Counted from the stretch's first letter, positions 41,702 to 53,619 are shown. The stretch: 64,000 nt of DNA from Proales similis (GCA_019059635.1 JAGVRJ010000006.1:124001-188000), one strand, 5' to 3'. A program made the numbers and translations. Notes: generated from the letters alone by a model not told the origin.

Positions 41702-41899
41702 AAAACCTTTATTGGATTTTGAATATCAAGCCTTTCACGCTCTCTCTTTCGAATTCCTCTTTGTCTTGGACGTGCTCCATGATTTCAACGACGCCAGCTT
41801 GCTGAGCTGCTTGTACAACACGGCGGCCTCCTCTCTATTTTATCTGGTTTCCATTATCTCGATCCTCGGATGTGTTGGCTTGTTTGCTAGTTTATTTGC
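41702..41899 (-). pseudogene. Sulfotransferase remnant (promoter, first codons, 3'UTR end), unit 1
   Basis: The minus strand reproduces 32651-32818 of the sulfotransferase (promoter, ATG and first ~18 codons) and then continues directly in its 3'UTR end (…ATTCAAAATCCAATAAAGG). The whole of the remaining coding region is missing. Co-oriented with, and 0.6 kb upstream of, the helicase gene. Confidence 0.85.
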
Positions 41900-42372
41900 A
41901 AGACTTTTACTTTTACAGAATTTTACAGACTTTAAGACAAATGTGGACCTTTTTCTAGGCTTGTCACCGAATATATTCTCAACTAATTCCTTGAAGGTAT
42001 TATTTCAAACCAGAGGAGTGTACCAAAACCTTCAGGAAACCTCAAGAATTTCGACATAATTGCTTAAGAAAATGCAGAGAAAACTGTTATCAATGTTCCT
42101 TCAGATGCAAAAGAGTAAAATAAACAGCTGCTGCTTAATATCTTAAATAAACATATGATGACTTGAAGTGCAGCTTGCAATCAGCTAAAATAAAAACTGC
42201 AAATTAGAATTTTTGGAAATTTTGGATTATTTGAATGACTCACACCTAACAGGGAATTAAAGTTTTCTCTGTTTGAGATTTATTATTTGCATGTTGCTGC
42301 TCGAATCCGAAAATGATTGCATGTGCATTCACATGGGATGGCCCTTTTTCAAGGTCAAATTAAACGCATAAA

Positions 42373-43441
42373 TATGCAAGTCAAGCTCTTCCAGATAGAA
42401 CGAGTCAAAATGGCCACATTTAAGCTCAGACTTTTGAGCAACAATGGTGAAGTCAAAGAATATGACTTCAACAACCCAAAAATGACCTATGTCAAGATCC
42501 AAGAGCTCTTGGCAGACAGAAATTTTCAAAAGTAAGAATAGCCTTTGATTTTCAAGCCAATTTAATCATAATATATAAAAAGCCATGAGGTGGAGACCAT
42601 CATTGATGGTGGGGCTATACGTTCAAATGAAAGAGATCTCAACAAGCTGACAGCTCTTTTCGCTCAAACAGAAAACGAGTTTGTCTGCTCGTTCAAGCCA
42701 TCAGACCAGAAAGTGACAAGTGATCCTCAAGAAAAAGTCTCATTGATGTTTGAGACACGCGTTCATACCAACCGCATCGGAAAGCTAAGACTCGACGATT
42801 ATATTTGCGATGCGGTCCAAGAAAGACGTTCCAAGTTTGAGCAGGCTGGACAGTACGCTCCATTCACCAGCATCATTCAATCAAGTGGCTTCGGGAACAT
42901 TTAAGCTCATACTTTTGAGCAACAATGGTGAAGTCCAAGAGCATGACTTCAACAACCCAAAAATGACCTATGTCAAGATCCAAGAGCTCTTGGCAGACAG
43001 AAATTTTCAAAAGTAAGAAACGCCCTTGATTTTCAAGCCAATTTAATGATGAAATATAAAGCCATGAGGTGGAGACCATCGTAGATAGTGGAGCGATCCG
43101 TTCGAATAAAAGGTACCTTAAAGAGCTAAAAGTTCTCTGTTACAGTAGCACACTGCAACATGGTCTCCTCTCTGCCGGAAACATTATCTAAAACAACCCC
43201 TTTGTATTGGTTCGGCCGGAAAGTCGATACGGAATCAGTACAACAGGGAATTAAACAGCAACCGCAGCTGTTTCATCTTTTATTTGATACTGAATATGAG
43301 TTTGTCTGCTCGTTCAAGCCATCAGTGCAAAAAGTGACCAAGGGTCCTGAAGAAAAAGTCTCATTGATGTTTAAGACTTGTCCCAAAAAAATGTACGAAG
43401 CAGATTATTTGACCGCGTTGTGTAAATATTTAATTTACCAC
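42373..43441 (+). pseudogene. Broken Crinkler (CR) effector gene, unit 2
   Basis: Same structure as in unit 1, but the first header matches the intact gene at 54901. Exon 2 ends at GFG-NI-stop (42904), followed by the second header (about 42894-43015), a degraded second exon 2 and the helicase fragment. The truncated frame could still make a header plus about 105 residues. Confidence 0.75.
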
Positions 43442-43999
43442 TGATAGAGAAACTAGGTCTAATCATATGAAGTGAACTTTGTTGCGAAATCAGCCATTGT
43501 TTCATCTGATGACATGCGCATAGATGTTAGACACCTTATTTGCATAAGTCTATTGTCGGGTGTCTTGGACTCATATATAGAGCATAGAGAAGCCCAAAGC
43601 AGACTGACACTGTCTGACTTGACTTGACGTAACAGGGAGTTACTAAATGATTTGACCAATAAGCTCAGTGCTTGAATATTTTTGTTTTTTTTCCATAGGC
43701 TCATCATCGAGCAGATTATCCTCTAGTGCGGTGATCTTGGAGCTCGATTTGATTTCATAGTTGGGGGATACAACATCTCAAAAGCCTTTTTCTGCGAGAG
43801 CAAGTTTCATTCGAAACTTCCAGAGGGAAAATTTTTTTCCATCAAATCTGCTCGTAAGCTTAACATCGGCCATCGTGCTGATAACGTGTTAGAGAAACTA
43901 GGTCTAATCATATGAAGTAAATTAACTAGGATTTATTTATGATGATACTTATATATGAATGGTCAGTGCAAATCCAAGTGAAGCTAACTAGAACTAACA
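43442..43999 (-). mobile_element. Internally deleted Copia-type LTR element, unit 2
   Basis: Same insertion, same ACCAC flanks and same internal deletion as in unit 1, so it was present before the unit was amplified. Confidence 0.85.
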
Positions 44000-44166
44000 A
44001 CCACGATTACAATCCGGAGCGGATAACCATTCTGGCAATGTACGTAGCTTATATGCACATACAATCTATTTTAGATTCAAGCACACACTTGCAAAAAAAA
44101 GTCCTCAAAGTCTAGTTTTTAGTGTTTATTTTCAACGCAAGCTTTCCATCTGTTCTTTTGTTTTTT

Positions 44167-47100
44167 TTAAGATAGTATGCAGCTGCTTTTTGATTTCTTT
44201 TCTTTGCATCCTAAGATACACGGATAACAGTTTTCATTGCATTTCTTTAAGCAATCATGTCCACATTGCAGACGTCTCCGGCAGGTCTGAGTACAATTTT
44301 TTAATGTGAAATACGACGCACAGGGAATTAAAGTTTCATGACCACACGCTGCGAAGATTTTTGGGACAAGGCTAGTACATGGTCCACATCCGTCTGTATG
44401 TGAACATAATCTTTGACACATATGACCACACTTCATGAGCTTGTTGCAAATTTTTTTGCAAGTATTGCTCAGGTGCATTTCATGCCCCCTCTGACAAATT
44501 AGAGGACAGATATGTCCGCATGGAAGCATCTTTTTGCAGGCCTCCGGACAAACATATTCCTGATGCAGTCGCGCTTCCATATGACATTTGAGTCGACACT
44601 GATGACCACACTTCATGAGCTTGTTGCAAATTTCTTTGCAAACAAAGCCTAAGTGGGTCATATTCTCACGATGGCATTTCAGCTGACAGCGATGGCCACA
44701 TGCCAGCTGATAATCACAAACTTGATTGCAACCCTCATTCACCATCTTCACATAGTCCGATGGCTCTTTTGCTGACATTTTCGAGTTCGGATGAGTTTTA
44801 CACGAAATTTTCACTTCTGCAACCAACTGATCACTGGCTTCGGCTCTATTCTCAACCTTCTCCCAAGTGACATTGGCCGAGGCGAGCATATTGAGATTGC
44901 CGATACAAAACAGGCCCAATTTAGCCCGAGACAGGGCGACACATACTCTATTATGACAAGCCAGAAAACCAATCTCTCCACGCCTGTTTGATCTGACCAG
45001 CGACAAAAGAATAATGTCATTGTGCTGGTTACGAAAGCTATCAACTGTTCTGACTGATACTGATTTCAAGTTTTCTCGCTTTAGTCTATTTTCGATTTCG
45101 TTCTGCTGAGCTACGTACATTGCCAGAATTGTTATCCGCTCCGGACTGTAATCGTGGTAAATTAAATATTTACACAACGCGGTCAAATAATCTGCTTCGT
45201 ACAAATTTTTTTGTGTCAAGTCATCTGTCAAGTCTCTGTCCCTGTGTGGAATCAATGTCTCTTCTGGATAGCTGTGGTTAATGAACAGCACGTTGCTACT
45301 CATCCCTCGGACACTTTGAAAGTTTCGGACCAACGGATTGTCATTTATCTTTTGATTGTAAAACAAATTTATAATGCTGCTTATTTCAGGTCTTGATCGT
45401 CTCTGCTCATCAAGGCAAACATACTCAGCGCCATTATTCACAAGTCTTTCAAAAAGTGAAACTTCAAAATTGCGATCTTTTATCTCATTCGAATAGGGTC
45501 TGTGTTGATGATGGTCTCCGACCAAAATAAGGTGTTCGATACTGTTTGGCAAAGAGGCAACCAGCTGGGCTTCGAACACTGCAGCAGCTTCTTGCACAAT
45601 CGCTACTCGAGGCCCGATCTCACTCAGTACCGGATTATAGCGAGCAGCGCTTACCATTGTTAAGGCAATCACTTTGGCACTCTCAAACACAAGTTTGTCC
45701 TCCTGCATTTGAATCTCCTCAAGCAGTTGACTCTTTTGCACATATTTTTTCATCAGAGGCTTTAATTCAATCTGCCCACTTTCTTTATTGCTGGATTGCT
45801 TGATGCCTTTTCGCAACTTTTCAATTTCTTTTTCCAACACGAACATTTGCTTCTTAACATTGCCATAGGCCCAAGAATAATCCTTTTCTGTTTTTGTCCT
45901 CCAATTGTGAAACGAGTGCTTTTCTAGTACCGGATTATAAGATCGCGATCCCACTCTTATAACTCCATCCTCTGATCTGTATTCCTCAAAATAACCGAGG
46001 AGAAACTCATCAAGCTCGTAATTCGTCTGAAATATGAGAATTATTGGCTTATTTTCTGTTCGAGCCGATTGACAGTTTTGTATCAAGAAATGGACTAGTT
46101 TTTGACTTAGGAAAGTTTGACCAGTTCCAGGAGGACATTGAATCAATGCCAATCTGTTGGTCAGCGCATGCGTGAATGCTTCATATTGCGAATGATTCAA
46201 TCCCAGCTGTTGACCACTTGACAATTGGTGAGCTTTATCGAAATCTACTTTGACGTTTAGTTTTTGAACATAAACGATTTGCTCATAAAATGGAATGGAG
46301 ATGTTGGCGCTTTTCACTCGGTAGTTTTCGATTACTTGAAAAACAGACTGATAAAATTCGAAATATGCGTTTTCGTCGATAATCATGTGCATTCTGGAGC
46401 CTTCTAATGCCCAACACAAATCTAATTGCTTCACGTCGATTTGTACGCTGAGTTTTTGATTTTCCACTTGGCGTAGAATTCCTATCACACGTTTAGTCGG
46501 GTTGATAGAATCTGAAAGAAAAAAGACCAGAAGGCCAGGTTTCACAGGTTTTTGCCGATTCAGCTTCAGTTTTTCTAGTTTGTTGGCTGCGATCGGAACT
46601 TCTATGAGTACGCCGTGGCGGCTCTCGAGTCTGATATTGAAATTTTCAATTTGAATACAGCTGACTTGATACGAGTCTTTTTCAGCTGCCGATTGCGTTT
46701 CTAATTTTCCCCGTGAATTCTTGGCGCTTTTTTTGCCATTTAAAATTATTGTGGGCTCCAATGATTCTTTCAGCTCACAATTGTACTCATGTCGCATTAG
46801 CTTAAGATGAACATCCAAATAGTGATCCAAGCTCGGATATGGACCAGTGACCGTATTTGATGGAAGTTTATCGATCTTGGCAAGCTTGTCTTTAATGATT
46901 TCTTCTGCATTAGGCATTACCCAACTACTATGCGCGAGCCTAGCAGGAGAAGGCTTCTTTATCGTATGTCCTCTTTCGGTGAAAATTTTGTGGTTCAGAA
47001 TTTTATGGATTTTGTCATAGACCTCGCCATCGAAATGCAACATTCTCTCAAAGAGCTGAATTAAGCAATCAACAAGCTCATCGGTCGAATTTCTTTCCAA

Positions 47101-47355
47101 TTGCTTGACAATTGATATTTGAACAAATACCGAGTCGGCCAGTTGTTTGCTGAGCTGATTTGATTTTAATGGCATTGAGTTGCACTCAAACGCGATCTTA
47201 AGAAGACGCACTAGTTTGACACACAGCTTACTTTGAACAATATCCTTTTGAATATACTCGTCGAGTTTAAATGTAGGATCAGTTATTTCAATCAACAAGC
47301 GCCCGGGCTCCATGTTGATGATTTTATCTATTTCCTTATGCATCCACTTGGCCAT
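44167..47355 (-). CDS. ZNFX1-like helicase with NFX1 fingers and CaaX tail, unit 2
   Basis: Identical in domain order and length to the unit 1 protein; Ile at residue 154. Walker A Gln codon at 46117-46119. The open frame is fully conserved. Confidence 0.88.
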   Translation of the reverse strand: MAKWMHKEIDKIINMEPGRLLIEITDPTFKLDEYIQKDIVQSKLCVKLVRLLKIAFECNSMPLKSNQLSKQLADSVFVQISIVKQLERNSTDELVDCLIQLFERMLHFDGEVYDKIHKILNHKIFTERGHTIKKPSPARLAHSSWVMPNAEEIIKDKLAKIDKLPSNTVTGPYPSLDHYLDVHLKLMRHEYNCELKESLEPTIILNGKKSAKNSRGKLETQSAAEKDSYQVSCIQIENFNIRLESRHGVLIEVPIAANKLEKLKLNRQKPVKPGLLVFFLSDSINPTKRVIGILRQVENQKLSVQIDVKQLDLCWALEGSRMHMIIDENAYFEFYQSVFQVIENYRVKSANISIPFYEQIVYVQKLNVKVDFDKAHQLSSGQQLGLNHSQYEAFTHALTNRLALIQCPPGTGQTFLSQKLVHFLIQNCQSARTENKPIILIFQTNYELDEFLLGYFEEYRSEDGVIRVGSRSYNPVLEKHSFHNWRTKTEKDYSWAYGNVKKQMFVLEKEIEKLRKGIKQSSNKESGQIELKPLMKKYVQKSQLLEEIQMQEDKLVFESAKVIALTMVSAARYNPVLSEIGPRVAIVQEAAAVFEAQLVASLPNSIEHLILVGDHHQHRPYSNEIKDRNFEVSLFERLVNNGAEYVCLDEQRRSRPEISSIINLFYNQKINDNPLVRNFQSVRGMSSNVLFINHSYPEETLIPHRDRDLTDDLTQKNLYEADYLTALCKYLIYHDYSPERITILAMYVAQQNEIENRLKRENLKSVSVRTVDSFRNQHNDIILLSLVRSNRRGEIGFLACHNRVCVALSRAKLGLFCIGNLNMLASANVTWEKVENRAEASDQLVAEVKISCKTHPNSKMSAKEPSDYVKMVNEGCNQVCDYQLACGHRCQLKCHRENMTHLGFVCKEICNKLMKCGHQCRLKCHMEARLHQEYVCPEACKKMLPCGHICPLICQRGHEMHLSNTCKKICNKLMKCGHMCQRLCSHTDGCGPCTSLVPKIFAACGHETLIPCASYFTLKNCTQTCRRRLQCGHDCLKKCNENCYPCILGCKEKKSKSSCILS

Positions 47356-47965
47356 TTCTGTTTCAATTTAAGTCTGGAGTAGGCCAAAAAAAAAAAACTT
47401 GAACGTTGATCTCTTTCAGCCTCGAGCTTTGTTATCCAATAAGCCTTTTTCTCAGAAAACAGCTATCAGCTCTTTTAGATAGAAAATTTTTAGACGCCAA
47501 ATAGCGTCAAGAAAAGATTAGACCTGGGCGGTGTCCTGGCAGATAAGCAGCTATAATTTTATTCAGCTGCACGTCGTCGTGCAAGTGGAAAAATAAAATA
47601 CTTGAGAAAAGCGCTCATAATTACGTTTCTAGATTCGATCGATAATGATCGAATAACCGGCCTGTAATTTACCAATCTATGTTTGATTTAGAAACTTCTC
47701 ACTCATAATAACTTGTTTGCTGTTCTAAGTGAATAAAACCAAATGAGCAGTTTGTTTGATTAAAATATTGTAATGAAGCGTGAAGGGTGCCGCTATAAGC
47801 GAAAAAATACGGTAATTAATGAAAAAAGGCCCAGCCGGGACTAAATTTTAAATTTTCATTGAGTCTAATCACTTGGGCCCTTATGAGTTTAACCTTTAGG
47901 CCTTCATGAGTTTGAAAATTAAAATTTTGATTGTCTCTATGTTATCTGAATTATACACAAATTGA

Positions 47966-48163
47966 AAAACCTTTATTGGATTTTGAATATCAAGCCTTTC
48001 ACGCTCTCTCTTTCGAATTCCTCTTTGTCTTGGACGTGCTCCATGATTTCAACGACGCCAGCTTGCTGAGCTGCTTGTACAACACGGCGGCCTCCTCTCT
48101 ATTTTATCTGGTTTCCATTATCTCGATCCTCGGATGTGTTGGCTTGTTTGCTAGTTTATTTGC
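47966..48163 (-). pseudogene. Sulfotransferase remnant, unit 2
   Basis: Same deletion junction as in unit 1. Confidence 0.85.
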
Positions 48164-48636
48164 AAGACTTTTACTTTTACAGAATTTTACAGACTTTAAG
48201 ACAAATGTGGACCTTTTTCTAGGCTTGTCACCGAATATATTCTCAACTAATTCCTTGAAGGTATTATTTCAAACCAGAGGAGTGTACCAAAACCTTCAGG
48301 AAACCTCAAGAATTTCGACATAATTGCTTAAGAAAATGCAGAGAAAACTGTTATCAATGTTCCTTCAGATGCAAAAGAGTAAAATAAACAGCTGCTGCTT
48401 AATATCTTAAATAAACATATGATGACTTGAAGTGCAGCTTGCAATCAGCTAAAATAAAAACTGCAAATTAGAATTTTTGGAAATTTTGGATTATTTGAAT
48501 GACTCACACCTAACAGGGAATTAAAGTTTTCTCTGTTTGAGATTTATTATTTGCATGTTGCTGCTCGAATCCGAAAATGATTGCATGTGCATTCACATGG
48601 GATGGCCCTTTTTCAAGGTCAAATTAAACGCATAAA

Positions 48637-49705
48637 TATGCAAGTCAAGCTCTTCCAGATAGAACGAGTCAAAATGGCCACATTTAAGCTCAGACTTTTG
48701 AGCAACAATGGTGAAGTCAAAGAATATGACTTCAACAACCCAAAAATGACCTATGTCAAGATCCAAGAGCTCTTGGCAGACAGAAATTTTCAAAAGTAAG
48801 AATAGCCTTTGATTTTCAAGCCAATTTAATCATAATATATAAAAAGCCATGAGGTGGAGACCATCATTGATGGTGGGGCTATACGTTCAAATGAAAGAGA
48901 TCTCAACAAGCTGACAGCTCTTTTCGCTCAAACAGAAAACGAGTTTGTCTGCTCGTTCAAGCCATCAGACCAGAAAGTGACAAGTGATCCTCAAGAAAAA
49001 GTCTCATTGATGTTTGAGACACGCGTTCATACCAACCGCATCGGAAAGCTAAGACTCGACGATTATATTTGCGATGCGGTCCAAGAAAGACGTTCCAAGT
49101 TTGAGCAGGCTGGACAGTACGCTCCATTCACCAGCATCATTCAATCAAGTGGCTTCGGGAACATTTAAGCTCATACTTTTGAGCAACAATGGTGAAGTCC
49201 AAGAGCATGACTTCAACAACCCAAAAATGACCTATGTCAAGATCCAAGAGCTCTTGGCAGACAGAAATTTTCAAAAGTAAGAAACGCCCTTGATTTTCAA
49301 GCCAATTTAATGATGAAATATAAAGCCATGAGGTGGAGACCATCGTAGATAGTGGAGCGATCCGTTCGAATAAAAGGTACCTTAAAGAGCTAAAAGTTCT
49401 CTGTTACAGTAGCACACTGCAACATGGTCTCCTCTCTGCCGGAAACATTATCTAAAACAACCCCTTTGTATTGGTTCGGCCGGAAAGTCGATACGGAATC
49501 AGTACAACAGGGAATTAAACAGCAACCGCAGCTGTTTCATCTTTTATTTGATACTGAATATGAGTTTGTCTGCTCGTTCAAGCCATCAGTGCAAAAAGTG
49601 ACCAAGGGTCCTGAAGAAAAAGTCTCATTGATGTTTAAGACTTGTCCCAAAAAAATGTACGAAGCAGATTATTTGACCGCGTTGTGTAAATATTTAATTT
49701 ACCAC
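48637..49705 (+). pseudogene. Broken Crinkler (CR) effector gene, unit 3
   Basis: Copy of the unit 2 fragment, with exon 2 ending at 49168 and the second header at about 49158-49279. Confidence 0.75.
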
Positions 49706-50263
49706 TGATAGAGAAACTAGGTCTAATCATATGAAGTGAACTTTGTTGCGAAATCAGCCATTGTTTCATCTGATGACATGCGCATAGATGTTAGACACCT
49801 TATTTGCATAAGTCTATTGTCGGGTGTCTTGGACTCATATATAGAGCATAGAGAAGCCCAAAGCAGACTGACACTGTCTGACTTGACTTGACGTAACAGG
49901 GAGTTACTAAATGATTTGACCAATAAGCTCAGTGCTTGAATATTTTTGTTTTTTTTCCATAGGCTCATCATCGAGCAGATTATCCTCTAGTGCGGTGATC
50001 TTGGAGCTCGATTTGATTTCATAGTTGGGGGATACAACATCTCAAAAGCCTTTTTCTGCGAGAGCAAGTTTCATTCGAAACTTCCAGAGGGAAAATTTTT
50101 TTCCATCAAATCTGCTCGTAAGCTTAACATCGGCCATCGTGCTGATAACGTGTTAGAGAAACTAGGTCTAATCATATGAAGTAAATTAACTAGGATTTAT
50201 TTATGATGATACTTATATATGAATGGTCAGTGCAAATCCAAGTGAAGCTAACTAGAACTAACA
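49706..50263 (-). mobile_element. Internally deleted Copia-type LTR element, unit 3
   Basis: Third copy of the same inherited insertion. Confidence 0.85.
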
Positions 50264-50430
50264 ACCACGATTACAATCCGGAGCGGATAACCATTCTGGC
50301 AATGTACGTAGCTTATATGCACATACAATCTATTTTAGATTCAAGCACACACTTGCAAAAAAAAGTCCTCAAAGTCTAGTTTTTAGTGTTTATTTTCAAC
50401 GCAAGCTTTCCATCTGTTCTTTTGTTTTTT

Positions 50431-53400
50431 TTAAGATAGTATGCAGCTGCTTTTTGATTTCTTTTCTTTGCATCCTAAGATACACGGATAACAGTTTTCA
50501 TTGCATTTCTTTAAGCAATCATGTCCACATTGCAGACGTCTCCGGCAGGTCTGAGTACAATTTTTTAATGTGAAATACGACGCACAGGGAATTAAAGTTT
50601 CATGACCACACGCTGCGAAGATTTTTGGGACAAGGCTAGTACATGGTCCACATCCGTCTGTATGTGAACATAATCTTTGACACATATGACCACACTTCAT
50701 GAGCTTGTTGCAAATTTTTTTGCAAGTATTGCTCAGGTGCATTTCATGCCCCCTCTGACAAATTAGAGGACAGATATGTCCGCATGGAAGCATCTTTTTG
50801 CAGGCCTCCGGACAAACATATTCCTGATGCAGTCGCGCTTCCATATGACATTTGAGTCGACACTGATGACCACACTTCATGAGCTTGTTGCAAATTTCTT
50901 TGCAAACAAAGCCTAAGTGGGTCATATTCTCACGATGGCATTTCAGCTGACAGCGATGGCCACATGCCAGCTGATAATCACAAACTTGATTGCAACCCTC
51001 ATTCACCATCTTCACATAGTCCGATGGCTCTTTTGCTGACATTTTCGAGTTCGGATGAGTTTTACACGAAATTTTCACTTCTGCAACCAACTGATCACTG
51101 GCTTCGGCTCTATTCTCAACCTTCTCCCAAGTGACATTGGCCGAGGCGAGCATATTGAGATTGCCGATACAAAACAGGCCCAATTTAGCCCGAGACAGGG
51201 CGACACATACTCTATTATGACAAGCCAGAAAACCAATCTCTCCACGCCTGTTTGATCTGACCAGCGACAAAAGAATAATGTCATTGTGCTGGTTACGAAA
51301 GCTATCAACTGTTCTGACTGATACTGATTTCAAGTTTTCTCGCTTTAGTCTATTTTCGATTTCGTTCTGCTGAGCTACGTACATTGCCAGAATTGTTATC
51401 CGCTCCGGACTGTAATCGTGGTAAATTAAATATTTACACAACGCGGTCAAATAATCTGCTTCGTACAAATTTTTTTGTGTCAAGTCATCTGTCAAGTCTC
51501 TGTCCCTGTGTGGAATCAATGTCTCTTCTGGATAGCTGTGGTTAATGAACAGCACGTTGCTACTCATCCCTCGGACACTTTGAAAGTTTCGGACCAACGG
51601 ATTGTCATTTATCTTTTGATTGTAAAACAAATTTATAATGCTGCTTATTTCAGGTCTTGATCGTCTCTGCTCATCAAGGCAAACATACTCAGCGCCATTA
51701 TTCACAAGTCTTTCAAAAAGTGAAACTTCAAAATTGCGATCTTTTATCTCATTCGAATAGGGTCTGTGTTGATGATGGTCTCCGACCAAAATAAGGTGTT
51801 CGATACTGTTTGGCAAAGAGGCAACCAGCTGGGCTTCGAACACTGCAGCAGCTTCTTGCACAATCGCTACTCGAGGCCCGATCTCACTCAGTACCGGATT
51901 ATAGCGAGCAGCGCTTACCATTGTTAAGGCAATCACTTTGGCACTCTCAAACACAAGTTTGTCCTCCTGCATTTGAATCTCCTCAAGCAGTTGACTCTTT
52001 TGCACATATTTTTTCATCAGAGGCTTTAATTCAATCTGCCCACTTTCTTTATTGCTGGATTGCTTGATGCCTTTTCGCAACTTTTCAATTTCTTTTTCCA
52101 ACACGAACATTTGCTTCTTAACATTGCCATAGGCCCAAGAATAATCCTTTTCTGTTTTTGTCCTCCAATTGTGAAACGAGTGCTTTTCTAGTACCGGATT
52201 ATAAGATCGCGATCCCACTCTTATAACTCCATCCTCTGATCTGTATTCCTCAAAATAACCGAGGAGAAACTCATCAAGCTCGTAATTCGTCTGAAATATG
52301 AGAATTATTGGCTTATTTTCTGTTCGAGCCGATTGACAGTTTTGTATCAAGAAATGGACTAGTTTTTGACTTAGGAAAGTTTGACCAGTTCCAGGAGGAC
52401 ATTGAATCAATGCCAATCTGTTGGTCAGCGCATGCGTGAATGCTTCATATTGCGAATGATTCAATCCCAGCTGTTGACCACTTGACAATTGGTGAGCTTT
52501 ATCGAAATCTACTTTGACGTTTAGTTTTTGAACATAAACGATTTGCTCATAAAATGGAATGGAGATGTTGGCGCTTTTCACTCGGTAGTTTTCGATTACT
52601 TGAAAAACAGACTGATAAAATTCGAAATATGCGTTTTCGTCGATAATCATGTGCATTCTGGAGCCTTCTAATGCCCAACACAAATCTAATTGCTTCACGT
52701 CGATTTGTACGCTGAGTTTTTGATTTTCCACTTGGCGTAGAATTCCTATCACACGTTTAGTCGGGTTGATAGAATCTGAAAGAAAAAAGACCAGAAGGCC
52801 AGGTTTCACAGGTTTTTGCCGATTCAGCTTCAGTTTTTCTAGTTTGTTGGCTGCGATCGGAACTTCTATGAGTACGCCGTGGCGGCTCTCGAGTCTGATA
52901 TTGAAATTTTCAATTTGAATACAGCTGACTTGATACGAGTCTTTTTCAGCTGCCGATTGCGTTTCTAATTTTCCCCGTGAATTCTTGGCGCTTTTTTTGC
53001 CATTTAAAATTATTGTGGGCTCCAATGATTCTTTCAGCTCACAATTGTACTCATGTCGCATTAGCTTAAGATGAACATCCAAATAGTGATCCAAGCTCGG
53101 ATATGGACCAGTGACCGTATTTGATGGAAGTTTATCGATCTTGGCAAGCTTGTCTTTAATGATTTCTTCTGCATTAGGCATTACCCAACTACTATGCGCG
53201 AGCCTAGCAGGAGAAGGCTTCTTTATCGTATGTCCTCTTTCGGTGAAAATTTTGTGGTTCAGAATTTTATGGATTTTGTCATAGACCTCGCCATCGAAAT
53301 GCAACATTCTCTCAAAGAGCTGAATTAAGCAATCAACAAGCTCATCGGTCGAATTTCTTTCCAATTGCTTGACAATTGATATTTGAACAAATACCGAGTC

Positions 53401-53619
53401 GGCCAGTTGTTTGCTGAGCTGATTTGATTTTAATGGCATTGAGTTGCACTCAAACGCGATCTTAAGAAGACGCACTAGTTTGACACACAGCTTACTTTGA
53501 ACAATATCCTTTTGAATATACTCGTCGAGTTTAAATGTAGGATCAGTTATTTCAATCAACAAGCGCCCGGGCTCCATGTTGATGATTTTATCTATTTCCT
53601 TATGCATCCACTTGGCCAT
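50431..53619 (-). CDS. ZNFX1-like helicase with NFX1 fingers and CaaX tail, unit 3
   Basis: Protein identical to unit 2. Walker A Gln codon at 52381-52383. It is the copy nearest the intact Crinkler gene, whose start lies 1.3 kb upstream, in divergent orientation. Confidence 0.88.
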   Translation of the reverse strand: MAKWMHKEIDKIINMEPGRLLIEITDPTFKLDEYIQKDIVQSKLCVKLVRLLKIAFECNSMPLKSNQLSKQLADSVFVQISIVKQLERNSTDELVDCLIQLFERMLHFDGEVYDKIHKILNHKIFTERGHTIKKPSPARLAHSSWVMPNAEEIIKDKLAKIDKLPSNTVTGPYPSLDHYLDVHLKLMRHEYNCELKESLEPTIILNGKKSAKNSRGKLETQSAAEKDSYQVSCIQIENFNIRLESRHGVLIEVPIAANKLEKLKLNRQKPVKPGLLVFFLSDSINPTKRVIGILRQVENQKLSVQIDVKQLDLCWALEGSRMHMIIDENAYFEFYQSVFQVIENYRVKSANISIPFYEQIVYVQKLNVKVDFDKAHQLSSGQQLGLNHSQYEAFTHALTNRLALIQCPPGTGQTFLSQKLVHFLIQNCQSARTENKPIILIFQTNYELDEFLLGYFEEYRSEDGVIRVGSRSYNPVLEKHSFHNWRTKTEKDYSWAYGNVKKQMFVLEKEIEKLRKGIKQSSNKESGQIELKPLMKKYVQKSQLLEEIQMQEDKLVFESAKVIALTMVSAARYNPVLSEIGPRVAIVQEAAAVFEAQLVASLPNSIEHLILVGDHHQHRPYSNEIKDRNFEVSLFERLVNNGAEYVCLDEQRRSRPEISSIINLFYNQKINDNPLVRNFQSVRGMSSNVLFINHSYPEETLIPHRDRDLTDDLTQKNLYEADYLTALCKYLIYHDYSPERITILAMYVAQQNEIENRLKRENLKSVSVRTVDSFRNQHNDIILLSLVRSNRRGEIGFLACHNRVCVALSRAKLGLFCIGNLNMLASANVTWEKVENRAEASDQLVAEVKISCKTHPNSKMSAKEPSDYVKMVNEGCNQVCDYQLACGHRCQLKCHRENMTHLGFVCKEICNKLMKCGHQCRLKCHMEARLHQEYVCPEACKKMLPCGHICPLICQRGHEMHLSNTCKKICNKLMKCGHMCQRLCSHTDGCGPCTSLVPKIFAACGHETLIPCASYFTLKNCTQTCRRRLQCGHDCLKKCNENCYPCILGCKEKKSKSSCILS

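Larger units (their letters stand above)
36073..42337. repeat. Tandem unit 1 (about 6,264 bp)
   Basis: This is the first full unit. It differs from units 2 and 3 mainly in its first header exon (36073-36268); beyond about 36,600 it is almost identical to them. It contains the broken Crinkler gene (+), Copia remnant, helicase gene (-) and sulfotransferase remnant (-). Confidence 0.9.
42338..48601. repeat. Tandem unit 2 (6,264 bp)
   Basis: Head-to-tail copy of unit 1; its helicase protein is identical to that of unit 3. Confidence 0.92.

Noticed and set aside
41667-42059. A 130-codon plus-strand frame repeated in all units (also 47931 and 54194)
   Set aside because: It is the antisense of the sulfotransferase remnant; its hydrophobic look comes from reversed promoter sequence. 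No independent support.
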